Assembly (NCBI GenBank): GCA_017958465.1
Contig: JAGDCQ010000286.1
Span: 1-6,153, forward strand
DNA: 6,153 nt
Direction: 5' to 3'
From: Lachnospiraceae bacterium
GTDB lineage: Bacteria > Bacillota > Clostridia > Lachnospirales > Lachnospiraceae
A program made the position numbers and the translations under genes. Below, piece after piece: positions 1 to 6,144 of the stretch (positions are counted from its first letter, which is position 1; the number at the start of each line of letters is the position of its first letter). The notes below the pieces were generated by a model. The model was not told the origin of the DNA, did not search any database, and saw nothing but the letters and a program-made list of their open reading frames with translations.

Positions 1-623
1 CGCCCGCCGGCGCTCCTGTGCAGATAATGCAGAACACACAGATTCCACAAATCCTACAGAGTCTGCAGATCCCACAAAACCCACAGAACCCACAGAACCT
101 GCAGAACACACAGCAACCTCCGGATCAGCGTGTTTCCGCAATCCTTGCAACCCTTGAATCCGGGATGCAAAATTACAAAAGCATCATCCTCAAGAATTAC
201 GGCATCGACCCCGACTGGATCAAAGGGGCAGGTGCCGCAGGCGGCCTTGGAGCTGCGCTTTCGCTGTTCCTTGGGGGAAAGATGCAGTCCGGGATCGAGA
301 CTGTCCTTGACCTTGCCGGTTTCAGCGAAGCCCTTGAAAATGCAGACCTTGTCATAACAGGAGAGGGACGCCTTGACGCACAGAGCCTGAAAGGCAAGGT
401 TGTAAGCGGCGTCGCAAAAATTGCAAAGAAAAAAGGCGTCCCGGTGGCAGCCATTTGCGGCTCCGTAGACGCCTCTGATACCCTTATTTCTAAACTTGGT
501 CTGAAAAACGTATTTACTCTTGTCGATGAAGAAACGCCGCTAAATGAGGCGCTAGCGAAAGCAGAAGAGTGTTATTACAAAACAGCCCTGAAACTTTTTT
601 ACCGTTCACCGTACCTTCTGTAA
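1..623 (+). CDS. glxK: Glycerate 2-kinase, C-terminal part (5' end outside window), with Gln-rich tripeptide insert
   Basis: This is the C-terminal part of a glycerate kinase of the GlxK/GarK family, cytoplasmic enzymes that use ATP to phosphorylate D-glycerate, generally to 2-phosphoglycerate. The frame is open from base 3 to the TAA at 621-623 and has no upstream stop, so the gene continues to the left. The family signature GAGAAGGLGAAL begins at base 225, and LVITGEGRLD lies near 348-377, followed by GVPVAAICGSV. Codons before base 130 are not family-like: PAGAPV leads into eleven Gln-x-y tripeptides (21-119). In ordinary members this stretch is a short segment after a GPQKGA-like motif, so an insertion there is inferred. 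A GTG at 18 is a poor start, because no Shine-Dalgarno precedes it and it would omit the N-terminal half. The last 25 bp overlap the convergent esterase gene. The family call is strong; the symbol is by family only. Confidence 0.88.
   Translation, partial: PAGAPVQIMQNTQIPQILQSLQIPQNPQNPQNLQNTQQPPDQRVSAILATLESGMQNYKSIILKNYGIDPDWIKGAGAAGGLGAALSLFLGGKMQSGIETVLDLAGFSEALENADLVITGEGRLDAQSLKGKVVSGVAKIAKKKGVPVAAICGSVDASDTLISKLGLKNVFTLVDEETPLNEALAKAEECYYKTALKLFYRSPYLL
21..119 (+). repeat. Eleven-unit 9-bp in-frame tandem repeat (Gln-x-y) inside the glycerate kinase gene
   Basis: Starting at base 21, every third codon is CAG or CAA for eleven consecutive 9-bp units. The tripeptides are QIM, QNT, QIP, QIL, QSL, QIP, QNP, QNP, QNL, QNT and QQP. 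The cleanest core is CAGAACCCA-like at 75-110. The second position is usually Asn or Ile and the third Pro, Leu or Thr. The coding strand is A+C-rich: G occurs at about 13 of 99 positions. The unit is a multiple of three, so gain or loss of units keeps the frame. The left edge may extend further, because bases 3-20 encode the similarly low-complexity PAGAPV. The repeat pattern is directly visible; its function is unknown. Confidence 0.9.
599..623. other. Tail-to-tail overlap of convergent genes
   Basis: The rightward glycerate kinase ends with TAA at 621-623. The leftward esterase ends with TAA read from 599-601 on the minus strand. The last eight kinase codons and the last eight esterase codons therefore share the same DNA. 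I see no GC-rich hairpin followed by a U-run for either transcript here. The T6 run at 595-600 has no adjacent stem on its 5' side. The two mRNAs are likely to have complementary 3' ends. Confidence 0.8.
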
Positions 624-2593
624 ACGGCTTCTATACGCTCGAACGAGTAGGTTGCAGCTGCTCCGGAAGCGTCAGTGTAGCTGTAGGAGGCAGTCCCGAG
701 CGCATTGAACGTGAGCCCGCTCACAACAGCGCCAGCGCCGTCCTTCTCGCCGCTTTCCTGCAGCCTGTAAAGGCCGGTAGCAATTATCCCCGCTATGTTC
801 TTTGCGCCCTCGTATGAAAGGTGGAGCGTGTCCTCCTCCGTGCCTGTGGCCTTGTTGTACAGGTGGAAGTTCTGCGCAACAAACGACCTTCCGAGGGTTC
901 CGTACATCTTACTGGTGATATCCGCCACATCTATCAGGAAAACTCCTTTGTCTAAAGCTAACTTGCGGATCCCGGCCATAAAACCGGCTTTTCCGCCGCC
1001 CTGCGGGTTTTCAAATTCAGAAAGGTCCTTGCCCTTGTCGCTTCGCCAGAACTTCGGCGACTGCATGGGGGTGCAGAGCACGGGCACAACGCCCATAGCG
1101 CGGCATTCGTCCACCATCTTTGAAAGATATTCCACCATTTCGTCAACATTAGAGTAGGACTGGTCGTTGATCCCTTCCATGATCACGAAAACATCCCCGG
1201 GCTGCGCGTGTTTCCGCACGCCTTCGAAAGCGATCTCGTACCAGGATTTTGCGTAAGTCCCGCCGGAGCCAAGGTTTGTTATGGCTGTATCCGCGGTCAC
1301 AAACTGGCACAGCGTCTGACCAAAGCCCGTCTTTGCGCGGCCGGGAGCGGGTTCGCTCGTTTCGATGGGGTAGTAGGCCGAAGCCGTGGAGTCGCCGCCA
1401 AGGTATATATGTGTCTTCCGCGGGGCAAGGCCTGTTGCGCGCCTTACCTCGAGAGCCGCAATATCAGTATCTTTCTCGCCCATGGAGATCCGAAGCGTAC
1501 TGCCGGAAACGCAGACATCCTCCATATAGTAGATGTAAGGCTTTGTCCCCTCGCGGCCGGCGCCACCGCCGATCCCAACGTTGCAGCCGAGAGCTCCGCC
1601 GTTCACAAGAACAGAGGATCTGCCTGTTTCGGCTTTAGTAAGAGTAACATTGTAAAAACCCTTCGGGACAGCGATCACAAAGCTTGGAGGGCTCCCCTTG
1701 AAATGAACGTATCCCTTGCCGTTGTCCACAGCGCCGCAGAACCCGTAAAGCGCGGAAATATCGTAGGTTTCAGCCGCTTTGACGTTTATGTCGGAGGGGC
1801 TGACCTCGTTTTTCTGGGTTCCGAAAACAAACCTGAATACAGGTGAAACCTCGATCTTTACTGCGCCATCCGTAGCAAACCCTATGTTTCCTGCATTTTC
1901 GGTCACATCAAAGGAGTCCACCTTGTTGTCACTAAAGAGGCGCGTAACCTGGAAGATACTCCCCGTGTGGTAGCCTGCCATCTCCGAAACCGGCACGGTA
2001 ACAGTGCTCCCGGCAACTTTATCACCCGAAATAACAACGCAGTAAGCTGCTTCGTCAAGGTCGCGGGGGATATCGTAAACAGCGGTCTCTTCAGCGCCTG
2101 TGGGCGAAGGAGATATTTCTTTGTCGCTTTCCGGCATGTTCACATGGACCGTGACGCTTGCCTCAGCCACAAATTCCTTCTCTATCATGGTCTCCATGCG
2201 CACTTTGATGATGACGTCCTGCCCGTTGATGTCTCCGTAGTTGAACGACGGATCCACGTACAATATGGCCTGGCGCTTCTCCGGTGGATTGATGGGCGGG
2301 TCACCGTCCACAACCTTCAGGGTATACCCTGCATCAGAAGCACTTTCAGCGCTCCAGTATGAAGTGAGACCGGTCCATTCCACCTCCTTCATATTGCTGT
2401 CATACAGCTTTGCCGTTACAACAGCCTGCGCAGGTTCCGCCCCGTTTTCAGGCGTAGTGACGGCGTCCTTGTCGCAGGTGAGCTTTAGCGTGTAGCCGCC
2501 CTGCTCCTTAGGTTCCCCGGGCTCCTGCTTTCCGCAAGCCGCAAAACACAGGGCTATCAGCAAAAACACAGGCAATAACAATAACTTTCCCAT
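599..2593 (-). CDS. Secreted lipoprotein SGNH/GDSL-hydrolase, probable carbohydrate acetylesterase (rhamnogalacturonan/xylan esterase-like)
   Basis: This is a predicted surface-anchored esterase that would remove O-acetyl groups from a plant polysaccharide. The N-terminus is a lipoprotein signal: K3, a hydrophobic run L4-F17, and a lipobox ending F-A-A-C with Cys20 as lipidation site. Residues about 21-155 are beta-rich and Ig-like in appearance. Residues about 172-265 are not recognised. Residues about 272-385 resemble the beta-sandwich that often precedes the catalytic domain in rhamnogalacturonan-acetylesterase-type proteins. The SGNH domain spans about 394-612: block I GGDSTAS (Ser402 nucleophile), block II NLGSGG (440-445), block III GIND (474-477), and block V DTLHLSYEG (Asp588, His591). 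All four SGNH signatures are intact. A Gly/Ala/Ser-rich tail (about 615-664) follows. The ATG at 2591-2593 is supported by GGAGA seven bases upstream and by the signal peptide directly after it. The GH115 gene is divergent, which suggests acetylated glucuronoxylan as substrate, but pectin is possible. The SGNH call is firm; the substrate is inferred. Confidence 0.9.
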   Translation of the reverse strand: MGKLLLLPVFLLIALCFAACGKQEPGEPKEQGGYTLKLTCDKDAVTTPENGAEPAQAVVTAKLYDSNMKEVEWTGLTSYWSAESASDAGYTLKVVDGDPPINPPEKRQAILYVDPSFNYGDINGQDVIIKVRMETMIEKEFVAEASVTVHVNMPESDKEISPSPTGAEETAVYDIPRDLDEAAYCVVISGDKVAGSTVTVPVSEMAGYHTGSIFQVTRLFSDNKVDSFDVTENAGNIGFATDGAVKIEVSPVFRFVFGTQKNEVSPSDINVKAAETYDISALYGFCGAVDNGKGYVHFKGSPPSFVIAVPKGFYNVTLTKAETGRSSVLVNGGALGCNVGIGGGAGREGTKPYIYYMEDVCVSGSTLRISMGEKDTDIAALEVRRATGLAPRKTHIYLGGDSTASAYYPIETSEPAPGRAKTGFGQTLCQFVTADTAITNLGSGGTYAKSWYEIAFEGVRKHAQPGDVFVIMEGINDQSYSNVDEMVEYLSKMVDECRAMGVVPVLCTPMQSPKFWRSDKGKDLSEFENPQGGGKAGFMAGIRKLALDKGVFLIDVADITSKMYGTLGRSFVAQNFHLYNKATGTEEDTLHLSYEGAKNIAGIIATGLYRLQESGEKDGAGAVVSGLTFNALGTASYSYTDASGAAATYSFERIEAVYRRYGER

Positions 2594-2600
2594 ATATCTT

Positions 2601-2605
2601 TCTCC
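2601..2605 (-). promoter_or_regulatory. Ribosome binding site of the esterase gene
   Basis: Read on the minus strand, GGAGA lies seven bases before the ATG at 2593-2591. It supports this start, which also places the lipoprotein signal peptide directly at the N-terminus. Confidence 0.75.
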
Positions 2606-2626
2606 ATGTAAAATACTTTGGTTTTT

Positions 2627-2635
2627 ATTGTAGCA
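2627..2635 (-). promoter_or_regulatory. Extended -10 promoter element for the esterase gene
   Basis: On the minus strand the sequence reads TGCTACAAT, which is a TGn extension followed by TACAAT, one mismatch from TATAAT. No convincing -35 hexamer lies 16-18 bp upstream, which is tolerable for an extended -10 promoter. Transcription would start near 2620, giving a leader of about 27 bases that includes the GGAGA ribosome site. This is a motif match only. Confidence 0.5.
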
Positions 2636-2643
2636 CTTTTGCT

Positions 2644-2670
2644 TTGAAAAGAGTATATTATAGCTAAAAT
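2644..2670 (+). promoter_or_regulatory. Candidate promoter for the GH115 gene (TTGAAA / TAAAAT)
   Basis: TTGAAA at 2644-2649 and TAAAAT at 2665-2670 resemble -35 and -10 hexamers, but the 15-bp spacing is shorter than the preferred 17. The region is AT-rich and offers alternatives, such as TATTAT at 2656-2661 without a good -35. Some promoter must lie between 2594 and 2694 unless transcription enters from elsewhere; the exact elements are uncertain. Confidence 0.3.
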
Positions 2671-2672
2671 AT
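2655..2672. promoter_or_regulatory. 18-bp imperfect palindrome, possible operator in the divergent promoter region
   Basis: ATATTATAG (2655-2663) and CTAAAATAT (2664-2672) form an inverted repeat without a spacer, with 8 of 9 positions pairing (the exception is 2660/2667). It overlaps the candidate -10 of the GH115 gene and lies just upstream of the esterase promoter. A dimeric regulator bound here could affect both genes. The AT-richness raises the odds of a chance match. Confidence 0.35.
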
Positions 2673-2682
2673 TTTATATGCG

Positions 2683-2689
2683 GGAAGGA
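2683..2689 (+). promoter_or_regulatory. Ribosome binding site of the GH115 gene
   Basis: GGAAGGA ends five bases before the ATG at 2695. It is a good Shine-Dalgarno match and fixes the start codon. No competing start with a ribosome site is seen upstream in this frame. Confidence 0.8.
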
Positions 2690-2694
2690 TATTT

Positions 2695-5600
2695 ATGGGG
2701 ATCACTTTTTCAAAAAATGTCGAAACATCAGTATTTCTGGGCGATAAAGAAAATTCAGCCGTAAGGATCGCTGCCGCGAACTTTTGCAGGGATCTTGAGC
2801 GCGTGTGCGGCGCAAAAGCTACGCTTTCAGGCTCTTTGGACGGCGAGGGGAACAACCAAAAAGTCTTCGTTTTCACAGTGGAAGAGGAGTCTCTTGAAGC
2901 CTTATCAACCACTTTCGAAAACGCGGGTAAAAACGCGGACCCGGCCAAAACTCTGCCTTTCAAGGGCCTTGAAGCCTGTGCCCGCAAACTCTTTGATATA
3001 AACGGGAGGCTTATCTGGGAGGCTTACTCCTGCCTTGTAGAGGAGGGGAGGCTTTACGTGTGCGGCGCAAGACGCAGGGGCACCATCTATGGACTTTACG
3101 AGCTTTCCGGGATTTTTGGGGTTTCGCCCTGGCACTGGTTTGCGGACGTTCCCGTCAAAAAGAGAGACGCAGTGTCGCTTCCTGAGGGCTTTACCCTGTC
3201 CGACCACCCGTCTGTAAAATACCGCGGGATCTTTATAAACGACGAAGAAGAGCTTGAGGCCTGGGCTCAGCAGTATTTTGGCTCTGAGACCATAGGCCCC
3301 GAGGCATACGAGAAGATTTTCGAGCTGCTGCTCCGCCTTAAGGCAAACTACATCTGGCCCGCCATGCACGTAAACGCCTTTAACGCAGACCCGGAAAATG
3401 GGCGCCTTGCGGACTGCATGGGAATAACCGTCGGGACCTCCCACTGCGATATGCTCCTGCGCAGCAACCAGAATGAGTGGGAGCCCTGGAAAAAGGCGAA
3501 CGGTTGCGAAAACGCGGAATACGACTACTCTGTTGACGGCGAAAACCGCGATATCATCAAAAAATACTGGATCGGGAGCCTTGAGCAGAACAAAAACTAC
3601 GACGTATGCTACACCCTCGGGATGCGCGGGATCCACGACTCCGGCTTCATCACCCGGAAGATCACGGAAAACAAGGCACTTTCGGAAGAGGAGGTAAGGC
3701 AGGAAAAGCTGAAACTCCTGGAAAAGGTGATGGCAGACCAGGCGGAGCTTATCGAAAAATACGGCAATCCCGGGGCTCCGAGGATCTTTGTGCCCTACAA
3801 AGAGGTGATGAATCTGTACGACTTGGGGCTTAAGGTGCCGGAGGACATCACTCTCATATGGGTGAACGACAACTTCGGCTATATGCGCCGCTACCCGAAC
3901 GCATCGGAGCAGAAGCGTCCGGGCGGGCACGGGCTTTATTACCACATCTCATACTGGGCGCGTCCAGGCATGTCCTGGCTTTTCTACAATTCCATGCCCT
4001 TCGCGCACATAAAGAACGAGCTCAAAAAGGCCTACGATAACGGCATCAGGAATCTCTGGGTGTTCAACGTCGGGGCGATAAAGCCCCTCGAGCCGGACAT
4101 TGAGTTCTGCCTTACCTACGCCTGGGAGGTGGAGCGCAATGAGGTCCGCACCGCGGATACAAAGGCCTTCATCAGCAGGTTTATAAACAGCAATTTCTCA
4201 GGTGGCTTTGGCCCCGAAACCGCCGATATTTTCAGCTCCTTCCTGCAGCTTGCCAACGTCCGGAAGGTGGAGCATATGCGTTCCGATGTTTTCTCGCAGA
4301 CCGCCTTCGGAAACGAGGCCGCGCGGCGTATGAACAGGTTGAAGTCCCTGTTTACCCGCACCCTTTCGCTTTACGACCGTGTGAGAGAAGAGGAGAAGGA
4401 CGCCTTTCTTCAGACCTTCGCTGTCAGGATCTTTGCGGCCTACTTCATTTACGCTTCCTACTATTTTGGGGACAGGAGCCGCCTGATGTACAGGGAGGGG
4501 CGCTTTGCAGAGGCCGAAGAGGCTGTGGCGCTGCTGCGCCGTTTTGACGAGAACAAGCGAAAGCTGCTGTATTACTACAACCGCGTGATGCAGGGCGGAA
4601 AGTGGAACAGGGTGCTGACACCGGAGGAGTTCCGCCCGCCCGTGACGGCGCTTTACCCCGCCGGCCGCCCGGCGCTTGTGCTGGATGGGGCGAAGGGTGG
4701 TGAGGAAAGGTTGGCGGGGACCCCTGCCTGCAGCACAACCGGCGCTGAACCCTGCAATTCACCCGCAACTGGTACTTCAACAGGCCCCTGCACCTCGCCT
4801 GATACTTGCAACTCACTCGACCCTTGCGTTTCAACAGGATCCTGCACCTCACCTGAACCTTGCGCTTCACCCGTTTCCGGGTCCTTTGGCACCTCCTGTT
4901 TTATCGAGAGTGACGGAGTTGTTTCGATCCTTGCTGAGCATTATGAGAGAAACACAGGCTTTAAGGTCATAAAAGATGCCGGGCGCTACGAAGGAAGCCT
5001 TCTTGAAGCAGATGGCGGAAGCGTTGAATATGCCTTTAAGACTGCAACTTCCGGCACCTTTACCCTGGAGCTCTACAGGTTCCCTTCCCTCAATTCTGTA
5101 GGCAGGATAAGGCTTGGCATCCTTGTGGACGGCAAAGAGGCGGGAACCCTTGAAACAGAGGCAAACGACGAGTGGCGGGGCAGCTGGCGCGAAAACGTCA
5201 TGAACAACGTAGAAAAGATGTACCTTGAACTGCCGCCACTTGAAGCAGGCACACACACCATCACCGTCGTTTCGATAGACAGATATGCTGCTTTTTCAAA
5301 GCTCGTAATATACACAAAGGGCTTTACACCCTCTAATCTTGGACCTCTTGAGAGCTTCCACCCTGTATACAACCCCTCGCCCGAAAGCGGCGAAGCAGTG
5401 TATGACCCGGAGACAGATGCGCTGGATGCCCTCTGCACAAGGCTTTTTGCCTGCAAGACCCCGCCCCTTCCCGACGTTATCGTGTGCGACAAGGCTTTCT
5501 GGGGCAAGAACAGGACTTATCTTAAGAATACCGTTATAAAGCAGACAGCCCTTGGCGTGCCAAAGTACGCTGTAAAGCCGGATGGAACAAAGAATGTATT

Positions 5601-6144
5601 TGAGCGCTTCGACAGCGGCATCTTCTTTGAAAATGACGGAAAGATCTGCTTTGGAACGGAGTATGCACTGGAAAACTCCGCAAACGCCTATATGCTCCCG
5701 TCCCGCAACGGCATCGGCTTTGAACACACAAACTCTGAAACAGACGGCAGGACAGGCCTCGCTATGTATGTTCCGGGGTATGAGCTGTACTTTGAGCCCG
5801 GGGACGAGCCTTCCCTCAATTACAGGATCTACGCCACAGGCGGGAAGTACAACGTCTGGCTGCTCTTAAAATACGATGACGAGCGCAACGCCCGCGTGGG
5901 GATAGCAATCGACGGCAGGGAGATCCCGCAGGAGGAGATGATTGCAAAGGGCAGGCTCTTTAACTACGGCACAAAGCAAAACTGGCTGTGGATGATAGTG
6001 GCAGTAGCAGATATCCCCGCCGGGGAGCGGCTCTTCACCATAAGAGCCAAAGCCTCGGAATTCAAGGTAGACAGAGTCTATCTCTCAAAAACCGAAGAAT
6101 GGCCCCCGGTCGACGCTTTATGGTCAGAGTCCGAGAGAAAATGA
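2695..6144 (+). CDS. GH115 xylan alpha-1,2-glucuronidase, no signal peptide, with repeat linker and two C-terminal modules
   Basis: This family removes (4-O-methyl)glucuronic acid side chains from glucuronoxylan. The 1149-residue protein has no signal peptide, so it probably acts on imported fragments. Residues 1-160 form an N-terminal alpha/beta domain. The barrel (about 170-480) shows YRGIFINDE (177-185 region), NYIWPAMH (218-225), GITVGTSHCD (243-252), TLGMRGIHDSG (307-317), VPYKEV (366-371), NDNFGYMRR (391-399), SYWARP (419-424) and WVFNVGAIKPLE (455-466). Glu370 in KEV is the likely catalytic acid by analogy with characterised Bacteroides GH115 enzymes. A helical domain follows (about 490-640), then a Cys/Ser/Thr/Pro repeat linker (about 660-735). 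A GH115-type C-terminal beta domain starts near 736 (DGVVSILAEHY). A second beta-rich module (about 975-1133) starts at FFENDGKICFGTEY and ends near VDRVYLSKTEEWPP. At 1149 residues the protein appears longer than typical family members, partly because of the linker and this second module. The GH115 call is very strong; module boundaries are approximate. Confidence 0.95.
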   Translation: MGITFSKNVETSVFLGDKENSAVRIAAANFCRDLERVCGAKATLSGSLDGEGNNQKVFVFTVEEESLEALSTTFENAGKNADPAKTLPFKGLEACARKLFDINGRLIWEAYSCLVEEGRLYVCGARRRGTIYGLYELSGIFGVSPWHWFADVPVKKRDAVSLPEGFTLSDHPSVKYRGIFINDEEELEAWAQQYFGSETIGPEAYEKIFELLLRLKANYIWPAMHVNAFNADPENGRLADCMGITVGTSHCDMLLRSNQNEWEPWKKANGCENAEYDYSVDGENRDIIKKYWIGSLEQNKNYDVCYTLGMRGIHDSGFITRKITENKALSEEEVRQEKLKLLEKVMADQAELIEKYGNPGAPRIFVPYKEVMNLYDLGLKVPEDITLIWVNDNFGYMRRYPNASEQKRPGGHGLYYHISYWARPGMSWLFYNSMPFAHIKNELKKAYDNGIRNLWVFNVGAIKPLEPDIEFCLTYAWEVERNEVRTADTKAFISRFINSNFSGGFGPETADIFSSFLQLANVRKVEHMRSDVFSQTAFGNEAARRMNRLKSLFTRTLSLYDRVREEEKDAFLQTFAVRIFAAYFIYASYYFGDRSRLMYREGRFAEAEEAVALLRRFDENKRKLLYYYNRVMQGGKWNRVLTPEEFRPPVTALYPAGRPALVLDGAKGGEERLAGTPACSTTGAEPCNSPATGTSTGPCTSPDTCNSLDPCVSTGSCTSPEPCASPVSGSFGTSCFIESDGVVSILAEHYERNTGFKVIKDAGRYEGSLLEADGGSVEYAFKTATSGTFTLELYRFPSLNSVGRIRLGILVDGKEAGTLETEANDEWRGSWRENVMNNVEKMYLELPPLEAGTHTITVVSIDRYAAFSKLVIYTKGFTPSNLGPLESFHPVYNPSPESGEAVYDPETDALDALCTRLFACKTPPLPDVIVCDKAFWGKNRTYLKNTVIKQTALGVPKYAVKPDGTKNVFERFDSGIFFENDGKICFGTEYALENSANAYMLPSRNGIGFEHTNSETDGRTGLAMYVPGYELYFEPGDEPSLNYRIYATGGKYNVWLLLKYDDERNARVGIAIDGREIPQEEMIAKGRLFNYGTKQNWLWMIVAVADIPAGERLFTIRAKASEFKVDRVYLSKTEEWPPVDALWSESERK
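4753..4896 (+). repeat. 18-bp in-frame tandem repeats (hexapeptide, Cys-x-Ser type) in the GH115 linker
   Basis: Eight consecutive 18-bp units encode CNSPAT, GTSTGP, CTSPDT, CNSLDP, CVSTGS, CTSPEP, CASPVS and GSFGTS; the last is degenerate. Before them, TTGAEP (4735-4752) looks like a decayed unit. A higher-order 54-bp duplication is visible: 4771-4824 matches 4825-4878, with TCAACAGG at 4777 and 4831 and CCTGCACCTC at 4787 and 4841. Unit starts are mostly TGC, placing Cys at 687, 699, 705, 711, 717 and 723. G is scarce on the coding strand, at about 20 of 126 bases across 4753-4878. The repeat joins the helical domain to the C-terminal beta domain. Confidence 0.88.

Noticed and set aside
18..20. 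GTG at 18 as the true start of a short glycerate kinase
   Set aside because: The frame is open to the left edge, there is no Shine-Dalgarno in bases 1-17, and the N-terminal half of the enzyme would be missing; a gene cut by the window edge is simpler.
21..119. The 9-bp array as a CRISPR or iteron origin
   Set aside because: Units are tandem without spacers, codon-phased and inside a conserved gene; nothing else suggests an origin or CRISPR.
595..627. Intrinsic terminator from T6 (595-600) and the CCGTT/AACGG pair (602-606 and 623-627)
   Set aside because: The T-run precedes the stem on the plus strand, and on the minus strand the stem is followed by A residues. The stem has only five pairs with a 16-base loop.
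1208..1846. A 212-codon plus-strand frame inside the esterase gene
   Set aside because: It is antisense to the conserved SGNH and upstream beta domains, with no family resemblance of its own.
2594..2694. CcpA-type catabolite repression site in the intergenic region
   Set aside because: No segment matches the usual cre consensus with its central CG; the region is too AT-rich.
2905..3945. A 346-codon open frame on the minus strand opposite the GH115 gene
   Set aside because: It mirrors the GH115 catalytic region, which has clear family motifs on the plus strand. The antisense product has no recognisable domain or ribosome site and is a by-product of codon bias.
4653..4892. Minus-strand frame across the GH115 repeat encoding Gly-Glu-Val-Gln-rich repeats
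   Set aside because: An 18-bp repeat without stops stays open in several frames automatically. Other frames (4676-4972 plus, 4445-4870 minus) are also open here, so there is no evidence of separate coding.
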